DNA of 64,000 nucleotides, taken from positions 124,001 through 188,000 of the forward strand of contig NZ_CP117883.1 in assembly GCF_028736215.1 (NCBI RefSeq). The letters are read 5' to 3'. The notes under the pieces are model-generated. The model did no database searches, was not told the origin of the DNA, and saw only the letters and a program-made list of their open reading frames with translations. The position numbers and the translations under genes were made by a program. This stretch comes from Mucilaginibacter sp. KACC 22773 (GTDB lineage Bacteria; Bacteroidota; Bacteroidia; Sphingobacteriales; Sphingobacteriaceae). Position 1 is the first letter of the stretch. Each line of letters starts with the position of its first letter. Positions 41,900 to 51,653 of the stretch are shown one piece after another.

Positions 41900-43141
41900 A
41901 TGAAGAACTTTTTTCTGGCACTTTTTATCAGCCTTATTGCACTATTTGCCGACGCTCAAACCGCCAGTCAGCAATACCGGCTGATTGGGAAAAACCATAC
42001 CGAGATTAAAAATTATTACCTGTTAAACCTTTTCCAAAACTACGCCCCGGCCACTAAGCTTATTGGCAGCGATGCTGTTTTGGTGCGCATGGTGCAGGCT
42101 AAGATTAAAAACATACAAGATTCATTAAAGGCGAACAAGAGCTTTCGCAGTATTATACAGCCATTTAAATTATCGGAGCAGGAAATAAAAGCAGCAGGCG
42201 ACAGGCTTACTGCATTATACAAACCTAATAACGCCTTGGGGCTGTTGGTTAAAAATCATCTAATCCCTTCGGGCTGTTATATTAAATACGATTCGCTATC
42301 GCCGGCCGCGCTGTTGGTAAAGGCTTGGGAACAGGATGCCCTGGCCATAAACCATACCATTGAAGTTTATGCCGAAGGTAAAAAGCCCAACTTTCCGGAT
42401 GTGGATTCCATCAACTTTAATGTATACCGCAATACTTACCCCAAATTAATTGCCGATGGAGCCACAGCCATTATAAAGAAATGTGGCGGAACAAAGCTGT
42501 TTTACTTACCATCATTAAATTATGCCTTGCATAGTTTGGATATAAACGGTCGCAACGATGCCGCCAACGACGAACCCCTGGAGCAAAAGGCCAACAAAGC
42601 AGCTTACAATAGGCTAAAAACCATCAACTGGAAAAAATATCAATATACCTTGATACTGGTGCCCGGCGAGGGGCCCGATAAGCCCGGTGTATCTATAAGT
42701 AAGGGTAGTATTGAGCGCTGTAAAATAGCAGCCTTAAAATTTGCGCAGGGCCTAACGCCGTTCATTATGGTATCGGGTGGCAGGGTACACCCTTTTAAAA
42801 CCAGGTTTGCCGAGGCGGAGGAAATGAAAAAATTCCTGGTTAACCAGCTGAAAATTCCCGAAAACGCCATTTTTATTGAACCCCAGGCACGCCATACCAC
42901 CACCAACCTGCGCAATTGCGCACGCCTGATATTCAGGTACGGGATGCCTTTTAATAAACCCTTTATAACGTCGACCAATAAAATACAAAGCTATTATATT
43001 TCGTACATGGATAAGCGCTGCATGGCAGACCTTGGCTATATGCCCTATTCCCTTGGCAGGCGGTTATCAAATACCGAGCAGGAGTTTTACCCCACTATCA
43101 CATCGTTACAAATAAACCCGCTTGAACCGCTGGATCCATAA
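41900..43141 (+). CDS. DUF218 (YdcF/ElyC-like) exported protein
   Basis: A 413-residue protein with signal peptide (MKNFFLALFISLIALFADAQ). The N-terminal 200 residues are helical and unknown. The C-terminal DUF218 domain begins at YTLILVPGEGPDKPG and includes RCKIAALKFAQGLTPFIMVSGGRVHP, FLVNQLKIPENAIFIEPQARHTTTNLRN, the family's core motifs. Members handle envelope carbon or vancomycin-related traits, but the activity is not established. Ends by a hairpin repeat toward the convergent helicase gene. Confidence 0.82.
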   Translation: MKNFFLALFISLIALFADAQTASQQYRLIGKNHTEIKNYYLLNLFQNYAPATKLIGSDAVLVRMVQAKIKNIQDSLKANKSFRSIIQPFKLSEQEIKAAGDRLTALYKPNNALGLLVKNHLIPSGCYIKYDSLSPAALLVKAWEQDALAINHTIEVYAEGKKPNFPDVDSINFNVYRNTYPKLIADGATAIIKKCGGTKLFYLPSLNYALHSLDINGRNDAANDEPLEQKANKAAYNRLKTINWKKYQYTLILVPGEGPDKPGVSISKGSIERCKIAALKFAQGLTPFIMVSGGRVHPFKTRFAEAEEMKKFLVNQLKIPENAIFIEPQARHTTTNLRNCARLIFRYGMPFNKPFITSTNKIQSYYISYMDKRCMADLGYMPYSLGRRLSNTEQEFYPTITSLQINPLEPLDP

Positions 43142-43144
43142 GGC

Positions 43145-43203
43145 TAAGTCTGAAGTCCGAAGTCCAAAGTCGAAAGTTAGACACTGACTTGGGACTTCAG
43201 ACT
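43145..43203. repeat. Inverted GAAGTC repeat between convergent genes
   Basis: AAGTCTGAAGTCC at the left end and GGACTTCAGACTT at the right end are perfect inverted copies, with an inner AAGTCGAAAGT/ACTTTCGACTT echo. It is a dispersed repeat that may terminate both convergent genes. Confidence 0.7.
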
Positions 43204-43209
43204 TTCGAC

Positions 43210-44442
43210 TTAATTGTTATTCTTAGGCTTCGGTTTGTTTTTGTTAAAACGCCTGTTGGGCCTTTTGGGATTTCGTTTATCGTCAGACTGGGCCGATTGC
43301 GGCGCCGGTTGTATGGCAGCCAGTTCATCGGGCAGGCCAACTACGCGAATGGCGCGGTCCATCAGTTGCTCAATGTTTTTTAGTTTACGCTCGTCGCGAT
43401 GGTTTACAAATGTGATGGCGGTGCCGGTTGTAGCGGCCCGTGCGGTACGACCTATGCGGTGAATATAATCCTCAGGATCGCCGGGGACATCATAGTTAAC
43501 CACCAGGTCGATACCCTCTACATCAATACCACGCGAAAGGGCGTCGGTACCAATAATAACCGGCAACTGCCTGTTTTTAAATTTCAGCAGGATCTCTTCA
43601 CGTTCTTTTTGCTCCAGGTCGGAGTGGAAAGCCATGGCGTTGATTTTGGCTGCTTTTAATTCTTTGTATAACGATTTTACGATTTCCTTACGGGATGCGA
43701 AGATGATGGTGCTTGTATAAGCTGCATCGCGCAGGATCAGTTGCAGTAAGGGTGTTTTTTGCTGATCATGCATCCGGTAGACCTGCTGATCGATACCTAC
43801 GGCAGGCTGCGAAATGGCAATATTAATCTGCTCGGGATCTTTTAAAATAGCTTTGGCCAATGAACGGATACGCCCCGGCATGGTGGCCGAAAACAGCAGC
43901 GTTTGCCGCTCTTTAGGCAGGTAGCTGATGATCTTCATGATATCGTCGCTGAAGCCCATGTCGAGCATGCGGTCGGCCTCATCCAATATCAGGTGGGTTA
44001 AGTGGTTAAGCTTTAATACGCCCGACGTAAGGTGCGCAATAAGCCGGCCCGGTGTGGCAATAATAATGTTTACATTATTCTGGATGCCGCGGCGTTGTTG
44101 CTCGTAAGCCATACCATCACCGCCGCCAAATATAGCTATGGAGCTAACACCGGTAAAATAGGCCAGGCCTTCTACCTGCTGGTCTATCTGTTGGGCAAGC
44201 TCGCGGGTTGGCGCCAAAATAAGCACGCTGGTTTGGTGTTTGGCCGTACCGGTAATATGATTGAGGGTTGGCAATAAGTAGGCGCCGGTTTTACCGGTGC
44301 CGGTTTGGGCGCAGGCAATAAGGTCTTTTCCCTGCATAATTGCCGGGATGGCCATTTCCTGTATCGGGGTAGGGGTGGTAAAACCCATACTCTCTATGCC
44401 TTCAAATAATTGCTCGTTGAAATTAAAATCCTGAAAAGTCAC
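43210..44442 (-). CDS. DEAD-box RNA helicase, RhlE-like
   Basis: A 410-residue ATP-dependent RNA helicase. Motifs in order: Q motif (GFTTPTPIQ), I AQTGTGKT, Ia [47 protein letters not shown] and [11 protein letters not shown], then a short basic, low-complexity tail ([22 protein letters not shown], residues near the end). Likely roles are ribosome assembly and cold growth. The start codon is GTG at 44442. Confidence 0.94.
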   Translation of the reverse strand: MTFQDFNFNEQLFEGIESMGFTTPTPIQEMAIPAIMQGKDLIACAQTGTGKTGAYLLPTLNHITGTAKHQTSVLILAPTRELAQQIDQQVEGLAYFTGVSSIAIFGGGDGMAYEQQRRGIQNNVNIIIATPGRLIAHLTSGVLKLNHLTHLILDEADRMLDMGFSDDIMKIISYLPKERQTLLFSATMPGRIRSLAKAILKDPEQINIAISQPAVGIDQQVYRMHDQQKTPLLQLILRDAAYTSTIIFASRKEIVKSLYKELKAAKINAMAFHSDLEQKEREEILLKFKNRQLPVIIGTDALSRGIDVEGIDLVVNYDVPGDPEDYIHRIGRTARAATTGTAITFVNHRDERKLKNIEQLMDRAIRVVGLPDELAAIQPAPQSAQSDDKRNPKRPNRRFNKNKPKPKNNN

Positions 44443-44611
44443 TATATCTTATAAGTAAATTATGCAAGGTATGAAAATTTAATGGGATATAGAGGGTTAC
44501 AGAAAATCGATTAACACAAGACAAGCGCCTGCCCTACAATTGTAATGGACAGAATACCAATGGTGGCCATATTTGAATAAATATCCAAAATCAAAAATCT
44601 CAATTCAGATA

Positions 44612-45040
44612 TCAGGAATGTATATATCCCCTCAGCTGCTCAATAGTTTCCTGCTGACTTAAAATGGTTTCTTTTACCAAATCGTTAATAGAAATGATAC
44701 CGCAAAGCTTATCTGCCATAAAAACAGGCAGGTAGCGGATGTTGCTTTCGCTCATGATGTGCATACAGGTTTCTATGGAATTTTCGGGCACAATACGGGG
44801 CAGGCCGGTGCTCATGATTTCGCGCACCAGGGTTTCGTGGGATGACTTGCCTTTCAGGATCACTTTGCGTGCGTAATCGCGCTCGGTGAGCAGACCGAGG
44901 TATTCGCCATCTTCGGTTATCACTACCGAGCCGATGTTTTTAGCGGCCATCAGTTCCAATGCTTCCAAAACAGATGTACCTGCATCAATGCTGATAGCAC
45001 CGCCACCCTTACGGGCCAGTATGTTCGAAACTTTTATCAT
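44612..45040 (-). CDS. Two-CBS-domain protein
   Basis: A 142-residue protein made of a pair of CBS domains (about 8-65 and 75-135), which bind adenosyl compounds: VLEALELMAAKNIGSVVITEDGEYLGLLTERDYARKVI and CMHIMSESNIRYLPVFMADKLCGIISINDLVK. Such stand-alone proteins sense energy charge or regulate partners. It lies alone upstream of the helicase gene with a 169-bp gap. Confidence 0.88.
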   Translation of the reverse strand: MIKVSNILARKGGGAISIDAGTSVLEALELMAAKNIGSVVITEDGEYLGLLTERDYARKVILKGKSSHETLVREIMSTGLPRIVPENSIETCMHIMSESNIRYLPVFMADKLCGIISINDLVKETILSQQETIEQLRGYIHS

Positions 45041-45527
45041 GATACTCAGGTTAAAATTAGGGATTGGCTTATAACCAAATATAACAATTCCCGATTAAAA
45101 GCAAATGGATTTTAAATTATATCTATCAACAATTTAAGGGGTTACAGATAGGTTGAACAGGTTGTAGTTAAATCGGTATCCCATTTAAAAGGGGTGATGA
45201 TTTACGATGAGATATACCTAACTGAGGAAATAAAATAAGCTATTGCAACGAAATATAGATGTTTAAACGACTTTTTTACCAATGTCATTACCCCAAAGCA
45301 ACCCTCAACTGTAATGCTACTGTAAAAACCGGGAGTAGTAATATGCCGTATTTACGCTCAAAAGGGCATTTTGGCCAAGCTTTACCCTGTCCTGACACAG
45401 GCCCGTTTACTCAAAAATGATTAATAATTAATATTGCGGCATGGTATTTAACTATAGGATGCATCACATTAGTTAGGCCTTTAATTTATTTAAACTTTAT
45501 ATCGATCTGTAAAAAAGCACTACTCCA
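45041..45527. other. Gene-free region
   Basis: About 490 bp between the divergent CBS-protein gene and the outer-membrane protein gene. AT-rich; no repeat family, hairpin of note or gene seen. Confidence 0.5.
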
Positions 45528-46580
45528 TTGAACAATTTTACATTTATTAAGGCATCAGCCAGCAAAGCTGCTTCGGCCTTTCAGCATAAATCAAAACGGG
45601 CCTTTTCAAAAATCATTTTCGGCTTTGTATTGGTTCTTTTTCAAAGCTTAACCGTCAACGCTGTTACATTAAACGGCGATACCAGCCGGGCCGATTCGGT
45701 GCGTTTATCGCACCATATTATTAACCACGCATTTGATAATATATTTGAAGAAAATATGCGGCTTTCGCTGGCCGGTAATGAATATTTTCAACCGGATAAA
45801 ACACAGTTGGTCGCCGATCTTTCGCCAAACTTTATCCTGTTCAGTACGCCAAAGTCTCGTTTCTTTTTTGAGTTTACCTCAAGGGTGAAAATCCGGTTGC
45901 TGAATACCCGCGATGCACCTGTAAAGTCGCCCAGTTATATGCCCAATGGCAACGTTTTTTACCGGCTAAATGAAGATACTTACAGGCCGAAATTTTTATC
46001 GTTTGGCTACTCGCACCATTCCAACGGCGTTAGGGGGCCATCATTAAATAAGGACGGTACCTTTAATGTTGATAGTGGCAAGTTTACCACAAACTTTTAT
46101 ACCCTTACCTATTATACCGGCAAGCGGGTTGATAAGCCGGGGCTTACTATTAACCGTTACGATAATATAGCATTGGAGGTGCACGCCGGATTATTCAACC
46201 TGGGCCTTTCGCAGGGTTTAAAAGATCACTATGGCTTTGTACGTATTAATGGCAGCCGTATGTACAACTTTGTAAAGGCTTACGACGATCCGTTGGAGCA
46301 AGGCCGTAAAACCTACGAAAACTGGCAGCGCATTCAGTTTGATTTTACCTACATAGCCGATAAGTACAATAACTACTCGACTTTTGACGTGAAAAAACGC
46401 CTTAATGTGAGCCTTAAATATTACTACTCGTTTCCGTTTATGCAGGGAACAGCCTTTATGGTTGGCGCCGGCTACCGCGGCCAGGACGACTACAACCAAA
46501 GTTTTCAGGATAGCTATGGTTACGGAATGATTGGTATTGCCGCCAACTTATCATTTGGCTTTCACAAACACGCTGAGTAA
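45528..46580 (+). CDS. Outer-membrane beta-barrel, OMPLA-like
   Basis: A 350-residue protein with TTG start, a long basic N-terminus and hydrophobic segment (IIFGFVLVLFQSLTVNAVT, to about 47) as signal peptide. The rest alternates like a barrel (FFFEFTSRVKIRL, NVSLKYYYSFPF, TAFMVGAGYRG) and ends in SFGFHKHAE. GYSHHSNGVRGPS (160-172) has the H-x-S-N-G arrangement of outer-membrane phospholipase A, whose active site is His/Ser/Asn. The phospholipase activity is an inference from this motif. Confidence 0.6.
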   Translation: MNNFTFIKASASKAASAFQHKSKRAFSKIIFGFVLVLFQSLTVNAVTLNGDTSRADSVRLSHHIINHAFDNIFEENMRLSLAGNEYFQPDKTQLVADLSPNFILFSTPKSRFFFEFTSRVKIRLLNTRDAPVKSPSYMPNGNVFYRLNEDTYRPKFLSFGYSHHSNGVRGPSLNKDGTFNVDSGKFTTNFYTLTYYTGKRVDKPGLTINRYDNIALEVHAGLFNLGLSQGLKDHYGFVRINGSRMYNFVKAYDDPLEQGRKTYENWQRIQFDFTYIADKYNNYSTFDVKKRLNVSLKYYYSFPFMQGTAFMVGAGYRGQDDYNQSFQDSYGYGMIGIAANLSFGFHKHAE

Positions 46581-46863
46581 GGCTGAAAGCAAAAAGCTTA
46601 AGGCCGAAAGCATGTAAGGTTTTTTGTTTAAGGCCTTCGCTTTAAATAACACGTTAAATAAATTTTGAGCATAAAGCCGATAGCCTTTCCAGCTTTTGGC
46701 TTTATGCTTTAAGCCCTTCGCTTTACCTATCCACATTTTTACACAGCTTCCACAGCTGTTTGTAATTTATTTTTACGATAATCGTTTTAGCATTAACAAA
46801 AAGCAGATATATTTAGCCATCCAAACGGTACTATATCTCCGGTTAAATTATAAAATACTATCG
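46581..46863. other. Spacer with imperfect inverted repeats
   Basis: Words such as AAGGCCGAAAGCA, AAGGCCTTCGCTTTA and AAGCCCTTCGCTTTA recur in both orientations between 46582 and 46730. Dispersed repeat, no gene. The reading frame extended from the next gene upstream into this region is not needed. Confidence 0.5.
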
Positions 46864-47526
46864 ATGAAAAAGATCTTACTAAGCCTGATGGCTGTTTCTG
46901 CCCTGCATTTTGCCTCAACGGCGCAAACCAAATCGTTATTTGACGGTAAAACAACAGCCGGCTGGCACACCTATTTAAAAACCGACACCAAAGCGTGGAA
47001 AGTTGTTGACGGCGCCCTACAGCTTGACCCCAAAGCCGAAGACCAGGGCGACCTGGTTACCAACGATGAGTACGAAAATTACGAGTTAACACTGGAATGG
47101 AATATTGAAAAAGGCGGTAACAGCGGAATTATTTTTGGTGTACATGAAGACCCTAAATTTGGCGCTACCTATCAAACCGGTATCGAAATGCAGGTTTTGG
47201 ATAATAAAGATGCCGAAGACAATAAAAAAGCCAACCACCTTGCAGGTTCGTTATATGATATGAAAGCGCCATCTGCCGATGTTGCAAAACCTGCCGGTGA
47301 GTGGAACAAAGTAAAATTGCGTAAAAAAGACGGCCACCTTACCTTTTGGCTCAATGGTACCAAAATAGTTGATGTACAAATGGGAAGTGAAGAATGGAAA
47401 ACATTGCTTGCCAACAGCAAATTTAAAACCTGGGCCGATTTTGCCGCATATCCAAAAGGCCACATCGCGTTGCAGGATCATGGGCACGTGGTATCGTTCC
47501 GTAAAATATCAATTAAGCAACTATAA
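46864..47526 (+). CDS. DUF1080 3-keto-glycoside hydrolase-like protein, exported
   Basis: 220 residues from the ATG at 46864 (MKKILLSLMAVSALHFASTAQ, signal peptide); the longer frame upstream is non-coding. The concanavalin-like DUF1080 domain shows SLFDGKTTAGWHTY, NYELTLEWNIEKGGNSGIIFGVHED, GIEMQVLDNKDAED and the end GHIALQDHGHVVSFRKI. Characterised members cleave 3-keto-glycosides or 3-keto-disaccharides. A GMC oxidoreductase with subunit 3 follows, a fitting supplier of 3-keto substrates. Confidence 0.87.
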   Translation: MKKILLSLMAVSALHFASTAQTKSLFDGKTTAGWHTYLKTDTKAWKVVDGALQLDPKAEDQGDLVTNDEYENYELTLEWNIEKGGNSGIIFGVHEDPKFGATYQTGIEMQVLDNKDAEDNKKANHLAGSLYDMKAPSADVAKPAGEWNKVKLRKKDGHLTFWLNGTKIVDVQMGSEEWKTLLANSKFKTWADFAAYPKGHIALQDHGHVVSFRKISIKQL

Positions 47527-47614
47527 TTTATTTACAAAGTATATTTTACGCACGGCGTTCAATATATTTATACCGATAATCCAATTTAAACTAATGCATG
47601 CCTTAAGCGTGCAT

Positions 47615-47645
47615 TTTTCCTGTTTTAAAACAAAGGATATTTTTG
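47615..47645 (+). promoter_or_regulatory. Promoter of the GMC oxidoreductase gene, very short leader
   Basis: TTTT (47615-47618), 19 bases, TATTTTTG (47638-47645). Exact -7 element and ideal spacing. It ends 7 bp before the start codon at 47653, so the transcript would begin almost at the ATG. Confidence 0.55.
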
Positions 47646-47652
47646 AGATAAT

Positions 47653-49389
47653 ATGAGCGATCTACAAATTAAAAAATCATCTGAAACTTATGATGTAGTA
47701 ATTGTTGGTTCGGGTGCAGGTGGCGGTATGGCCGGTTACGTATTGGCCAATGCCGGCATTAAAGTGCTGATGCTGGAAGCCGGTGCTTACTTCGATCCGC
47801 AAAAAGACTCGGCCCAGTTAAAATGGCCCTGGGAGTCGCCGCGCCGTGGCGCCGGAACAACACGCCCTTTTGGCGATTTTGATGCCGCTTATGGCGGCTG
47901 GGAAATTGATGGCGAACCTTACACTACTAAAGACAAAACTGAATTTTTCTGGTTCCGCTCGCGTATGCTGGGTGGTCGTACCAATCACTGGGGCCGTATA
48001 TCGTTACGTATGGGCCCGAAAGATTTCCAGGCTAAAGACGGCCTTACGGATGACTGGCCAATAACCTACGACGATGTAAAACCTTACTATGATAAGGTTG
48101 ACCGCATGATAGGTATTTATGGCACCAAAGAAGGCCTGGAAAACGAACCGGATGGTATTTACCTGCCCCCACCAAAACCAAGGCTTAATGAGCTGTACAT
48201 TGTAAAAGGTGCTAAAAAGGCAGGTGTTACTATTATCCCTGGCCGTGGCTCGGTGTTAACGGAAGCTTTGCCTGGTAATAAAGATCGTGGTGCATGTTTT
48301 TTCTGCGGTCAGTGCGGCCGGAGTTGTAAAGTTTATGGCGATTTTTCGGCATCGTCATGTTTGGTTATCCCGGCTGTAAAAACGGGCAACCTAAAAGTGA
48401 TAACCAACGCCATGGTGCGCGAGGTGATAACTAATAGCGAAGGATTAGCTACAGGCGTATCCTACGTAAACCGCGAAGATTTACAGGAATACCAGGTAAA
48501 CGCCAAAACTGTTATCCTTGGTGCAAGCGCGGGCGAATCGGCCCGTATCCTGCTTAATTCCAAATCGGCCCAACATCCGGGTGGGTTGGCAAACAGCAGT
48601 GGTGTTGTTGGCCATTACCTGCATGATTCAACAGGCTCAAGCGCCGGCGGTTTCCTTCCCGAACTGATGGATCGTAAGCGCTACAATGAAGATGGTGTGG
48701 GTAGCGTGCACATCTACTCGCCATGGTGGCTTGATAATAAAAAACTTGATTTTCCGCGTGGGTATCACATCGAATACGGTGGCGGTATGCATATGCCTTC
48801 GTACGGCTTTGGCGGCGGTATCCAGAATATGAACGGCGCAGTACCAGGCCGCGACGGTAAAATGAAAGATGCCGGTGGCTACGGTGCATCGTTAAAAGAC
48901 GATTACCGCCGTTTTTATGGTACACAGTTTGGCATGGCCGGCCGCGGTACTGCTATTGCCCGTTACGATAACTATTGCGAGATTGACCCTAACGTGGTTG
49001 ATAAATACGGTATCCCGGTATTGCGTTTCCACTACAAATGGGCCGATGAAGAGATAAAACAAGCTAAGCACATGCAGGAAACCTTCCAGGAAATTATGCA
49101 CAATATGGGCGGCGCCATTTATGGCCCACCACAAGGCCCCGAAACCAATTACGGACTGGAAGCGCCAGGCAAAATTATTCACGAAGTTGGAACCATCCGT
49201 ATGGGTAACGATCCTAAAAAGTCGGCCCTAAACAAATGGTGCCAGGCACATGATTGTAAAAACCTGTTTGTGGTTGATGCCGCGCCATTTGTACAACAAG
49301 GCGATAAAAACGCTACCTGGACAATTTTGGCCATGAGCATGCGTACCGCAGAATACATATTACAGCAACGAAAAGCACTAAACGTTTAA
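47653..49389 (+). CDS. GMC-family oxidoreductase, probable glycoside 3-dehydrogenase
   Basis: A 578-residue flavoprotein. FAD site VIVGSGAGGGMAGYVLANAG (about 16-35) and LEAG; MLGGRTNHWGR is the second GMC signature. Cysteines 215, 218, 221, 225 and 236 (CFFCGQCGRSC.. and SSC) form a cluster-binding-like motif, reminiscent of the 3Fe-4S cluster in the catalytic subunit of FAD glucose dehydrogenases. The late HEVGTIRMG and NATWTI carry the His/Asn active-site pair. It should oxidise a sugar hydroxyl, probably C3, and pass electrons on. No signal peptide: export would be by partner subunit 3. Confidence 0.88.
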   Translation: MSDLQIKKSSETYDVVIVGSGAGGGMAGYVLANAGIKVLMLEAGAYFDPQKDSAQLKWPWESPRRGAGTTRPFGDFDAAYGGWEIDGEPYTTKDKTEFFWFRSRMLGGRTNHWGRISLRMGPKDFQAKDGLTDDWPITYDDVKPYYDKVDRMIGIYGTKEGLENEPDGIYLPPPKPRLNELYIVKGAKKAGVTIIPGRGSVLTEALPGNKDRGACFFCGQCGRSCKVYGDFSASSCLVIPAVKTGNLKVITNAMVREVITNSEGLATGVSYVNREDLQEYQVNAKTVILGASAGESARILLNSKSAQHPGGLANSSGVVGHYLHDSTGSSAGGFLPELMDRKRYNEDGVGSVHIYSPWWLDNKKLDFPRGYHIEYGGGMHMPSYGFGGGIQNMNGAVPGRDGKMKDAGGYGASLKDDYRRFYGTQFGMAGRGTAIARYDNYCEIDPNVVDKYGIPVLRFHYKWADEEIKQAKHMQETFQEIMHNMGGAIYGPPQGPETNYGLEAPGKIIHEVGTIRMGNDPKKSALNKWCQAHDCKNLFVVDAAPFVQQGDKNATWTILAMSMRTAEYILQQRKALNV

Positions 49390-49411
49390 CAAGTTAATCC
49401 AACAAAATATT

Positions 49412-50050
49412 ATGAACAGACGTGATTCCCTTAAAGCATTAGGCTTTACCACACTTTCGGCAGGATTAATACTGGAAGCTTGTAAACCAGGTGCGCCAAA
49501 AACAGAAGAAGCAGCGCCGGCAGCCACAGGAGCCGAGGCCGGCCGCCAGCCTTTTGAGGTTGAGCGCGATAAAAAGCTGAATGGCGATAAATTTTTTACA
49601 GCGTCAGAAATGGCTACGATCACTGTCTTGGGCGATATTATTATCCCTAAAGACGAAAAATCGGGCAGCGCATCAGATGCCAAAGTTCCTGATTTTATAG
49701 AGTTTATTGTTAAGGATATGCCCGATCATCAAACCCCCATGCGTGGCGGTTTGCGCTGGTTAGATTTGCAATGCCTTAACCGTTTTGGCAAGGTATTTAC
49801 CGATTGCAGCCATGCCCAGCAGATAGAGCTGGTAGACATGATTGCCTACCCCGCCAAAGCCAAACCAGAAATGGCCCAGGGCGTGGCCTTTTTTAACCGC
49901 ATGCGCGATTTAACCGCATCTGGTTTTTATACCACCAAAATGGGTATTGATGATATTGGCTTTGCCGGCAACAACCCCAACAAATGGATCGGCGTACCCG
50001 ATGATGTATTGAAGCATTACAATATGCAGGATGTAAAAGCTGGCGTATAA
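49412..50050 (+). CDS. Gluconate 2-dehydrogenase subunit 3-family protein (small subunit of the GMC enzyme)
   Basis: A 212-residue protein with a twin-arginine-type start (MNRRDSLKALGFTTLSAGLILEAC), possibly lipid-modified at Cys25. The body (FFTASEMATITVLGDIIIPKDEKSGSASDAKVPDFIEF) is the subunit 3/gamma family that guides GMC catalytic subunits through the Tat pathway by co-export. It follows the GMC gene by 22 bp. No cytochrome c subunit gene is present, so the electron acceptor is not encoded here. Confidence 0.88.
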   Translation: MNRRDSLKALGFTTLSAGLILEACKPGAPKTEEAAPAATGAEAGRQPFEVERDKKLNGDKFFTASEMATITVLGDIIIPKDEKSGSASDAKVPDFIEFIVKDMPDHQTPMRGGLRWLDLQCLNRFGKVFTDCSHAQQIELVDMIAYPAKAKPEMAQGVAFFNRMRDLTASGFYTTKMGIDDIGFAGNNPNKWIGVPDDVLKHYNMQDVKAGV

Positions 50051-50064
50051 CAAACACATATGCA

Positions 50065-50100
50065 CAACAAAAAAGGAGCTGTAAAGCTCCTTTTTTGTTG
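50065..50100. terminator. Two-way intrinsic terminator
   Basis: CAACAAAAAAGGAGCT and AGCTCCTTTTTTGTTG are perfect inverted copies around GTAA. A- and T-runs on both sides allow termination in either direction, between the convergent subunit 3 and esterase genes. Confidence 0.9.
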
Positions 50101-50111
50101 ATAGCTGCCTG

Positions 50112-51653
50112 CTAATTACGGCTATATTGCAAGTTTAAAGGAATGGGGGCAGGGTTTTTGCCACTGATGGTGCCGGGCGTGAGATAACTCAACTTGAGTT
50201 TAAAGTCCTCATTCTTGTGAAGATACTCCAACCGGAGCGGATAAAATCCCTTTTTTAGCGGTAAAATGTATGAGTACGTATGGCGCCTGTAGTCGCCGTC
50301 CCATTGTATCAGCAGCTTATTGCCGATATATAACTTTGAATCTTTATCGGCATCTAAAATAAATATATAATAACCATCTTCCTTTGTTTCCAGCAAGCCG
50401 TCAATAACCAGGGCGAAATTGTTTTTGCGTGGTAGGTTATCTGCATCAAAATCGCTGTTTGTTATTCCTGTTTTTGTGGGCTTTAAACTTTTAACATCCG
50501 GCCATTTATCCCACGAGCCTTCATAATAGGCATAGTTAAAGCCGCCCGGTCTTGCGTTTTTTAGCATTCCAACCGGGCGCATTTCTTTTTCGGTTGTAAA
50601 ATTGCCGCTTACGGTTTTATCATAGCGGTCGCGGTTGGTGAACCGTTTATACATTACAGTGGCAGGCTCGCTTAACGTAATTTCGGGTTGTGCTTTTGCC
50701 GAGGAAATTGTGGGCTCTGTTCCGTCAACTGTGTAGCGCACCTTTGTGGTGTCGTTAAAGTACCATAACTTAATAGGCTTGTCCTTTAAAATTATACCAT
50801 TCATCGGGTGAAATTCCAACGCCCCTGTATAACTGGCGTAGGTAAATTTCAACCCGTCGTACGTGGTTTTGAGCCTTACCGAGCTATGGGTTTCGTCAGG
50901 ATAGGTAACTATCTTCCAGTTTAAACCCTGCGGGGCGGCTTTTTTGAGTACGAGATCCATAGTATCAATCCTCATAGATTTGCCATCACGCCCCTCCCGG
51001 CCGCTTATGAAAATTGTGGTATTTGAACCGGCTAAAGCGGGCAGTTTACTGCCAGCTATTTTGGGCAGATAGCAATTATCCCACCAAAGGCTGGGGTCGA
51101 CGGCTATATACGATTTAAACGTTTTGGGTTCATTTAGCATCGCGTAAATCACGAATAAACCGCCCAATTAGTGCCCCCAAAGCGTATTATCGCCGTTGGA
51201 TGGATACGTTTTATTAACATAAGGAATCAGCTCGGTTTTAATGAAACTAAGGAATTTATCGGCCCCGCCGGATGTTTTCCAACCTTCTAAATGAGTTGGT
51301 GTAAGATCTTTATTCCTGTCAATACCTAAAACGCTCACAATTATCGTTGGCGGCATATAGGCTTCGCCTTCAACAAAGCGCTGTACCTGTTTAATGAGGC
51401 CGGTGTTCCAGTTGCCGCCATCAAGCACGTAAAGCACATCATATTTATCAGTGCTCCCCGGTTTATAATTTGCGGGAGTAAATACCTGTATTAGTCTTTT
51501 TTGGTTTAATACTACCGAATTCAAGGAGTCGAGTTTACTTCTTTCGGGTACTCTAAGCACAGTATCCTGCGCCTTAACCAGCGTAACCAGGCCGCTGATG
51601 ATTGCTAGCACAATTAAAAATAAGCGGAACGTTTTCTTCATTTTAATATCCAT
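50112..51653 (-). pseudogene. Esterase with CHB_HEX and PA14 domains, stop codon at the catalytic serine
   Basis: One 513-codon frame broken by a single TAA (51168-51170). The N-terminal part has a signal peptide and esterase-D-type alpha/beta hydrolase text (VLYVLDGGNWNTGLI) up to NGDNTLWGH; the frame resumes LGGLFVIYAML, so the expected nucleophile motif GHSLGG reads GH-stop-LGG. A TCA-to-TAA change would explain it. Behind the esterase domain come a chitobiase-like segment (VRYTVDGTEPTISS) and a PA14-like domain (DADKDSKLYIGNKLLIQWDG). The start overlaps the stop of the upstream permease by one base. Without readthrough no active enzyme is possible. Confidence 0.88.

Noticed and set aside
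46696..46863. 56-residue extension of the DUF1080 protein
   Set aside because: It would put the signal peptide in the middle of the protein and runs through an intergenic repeat.
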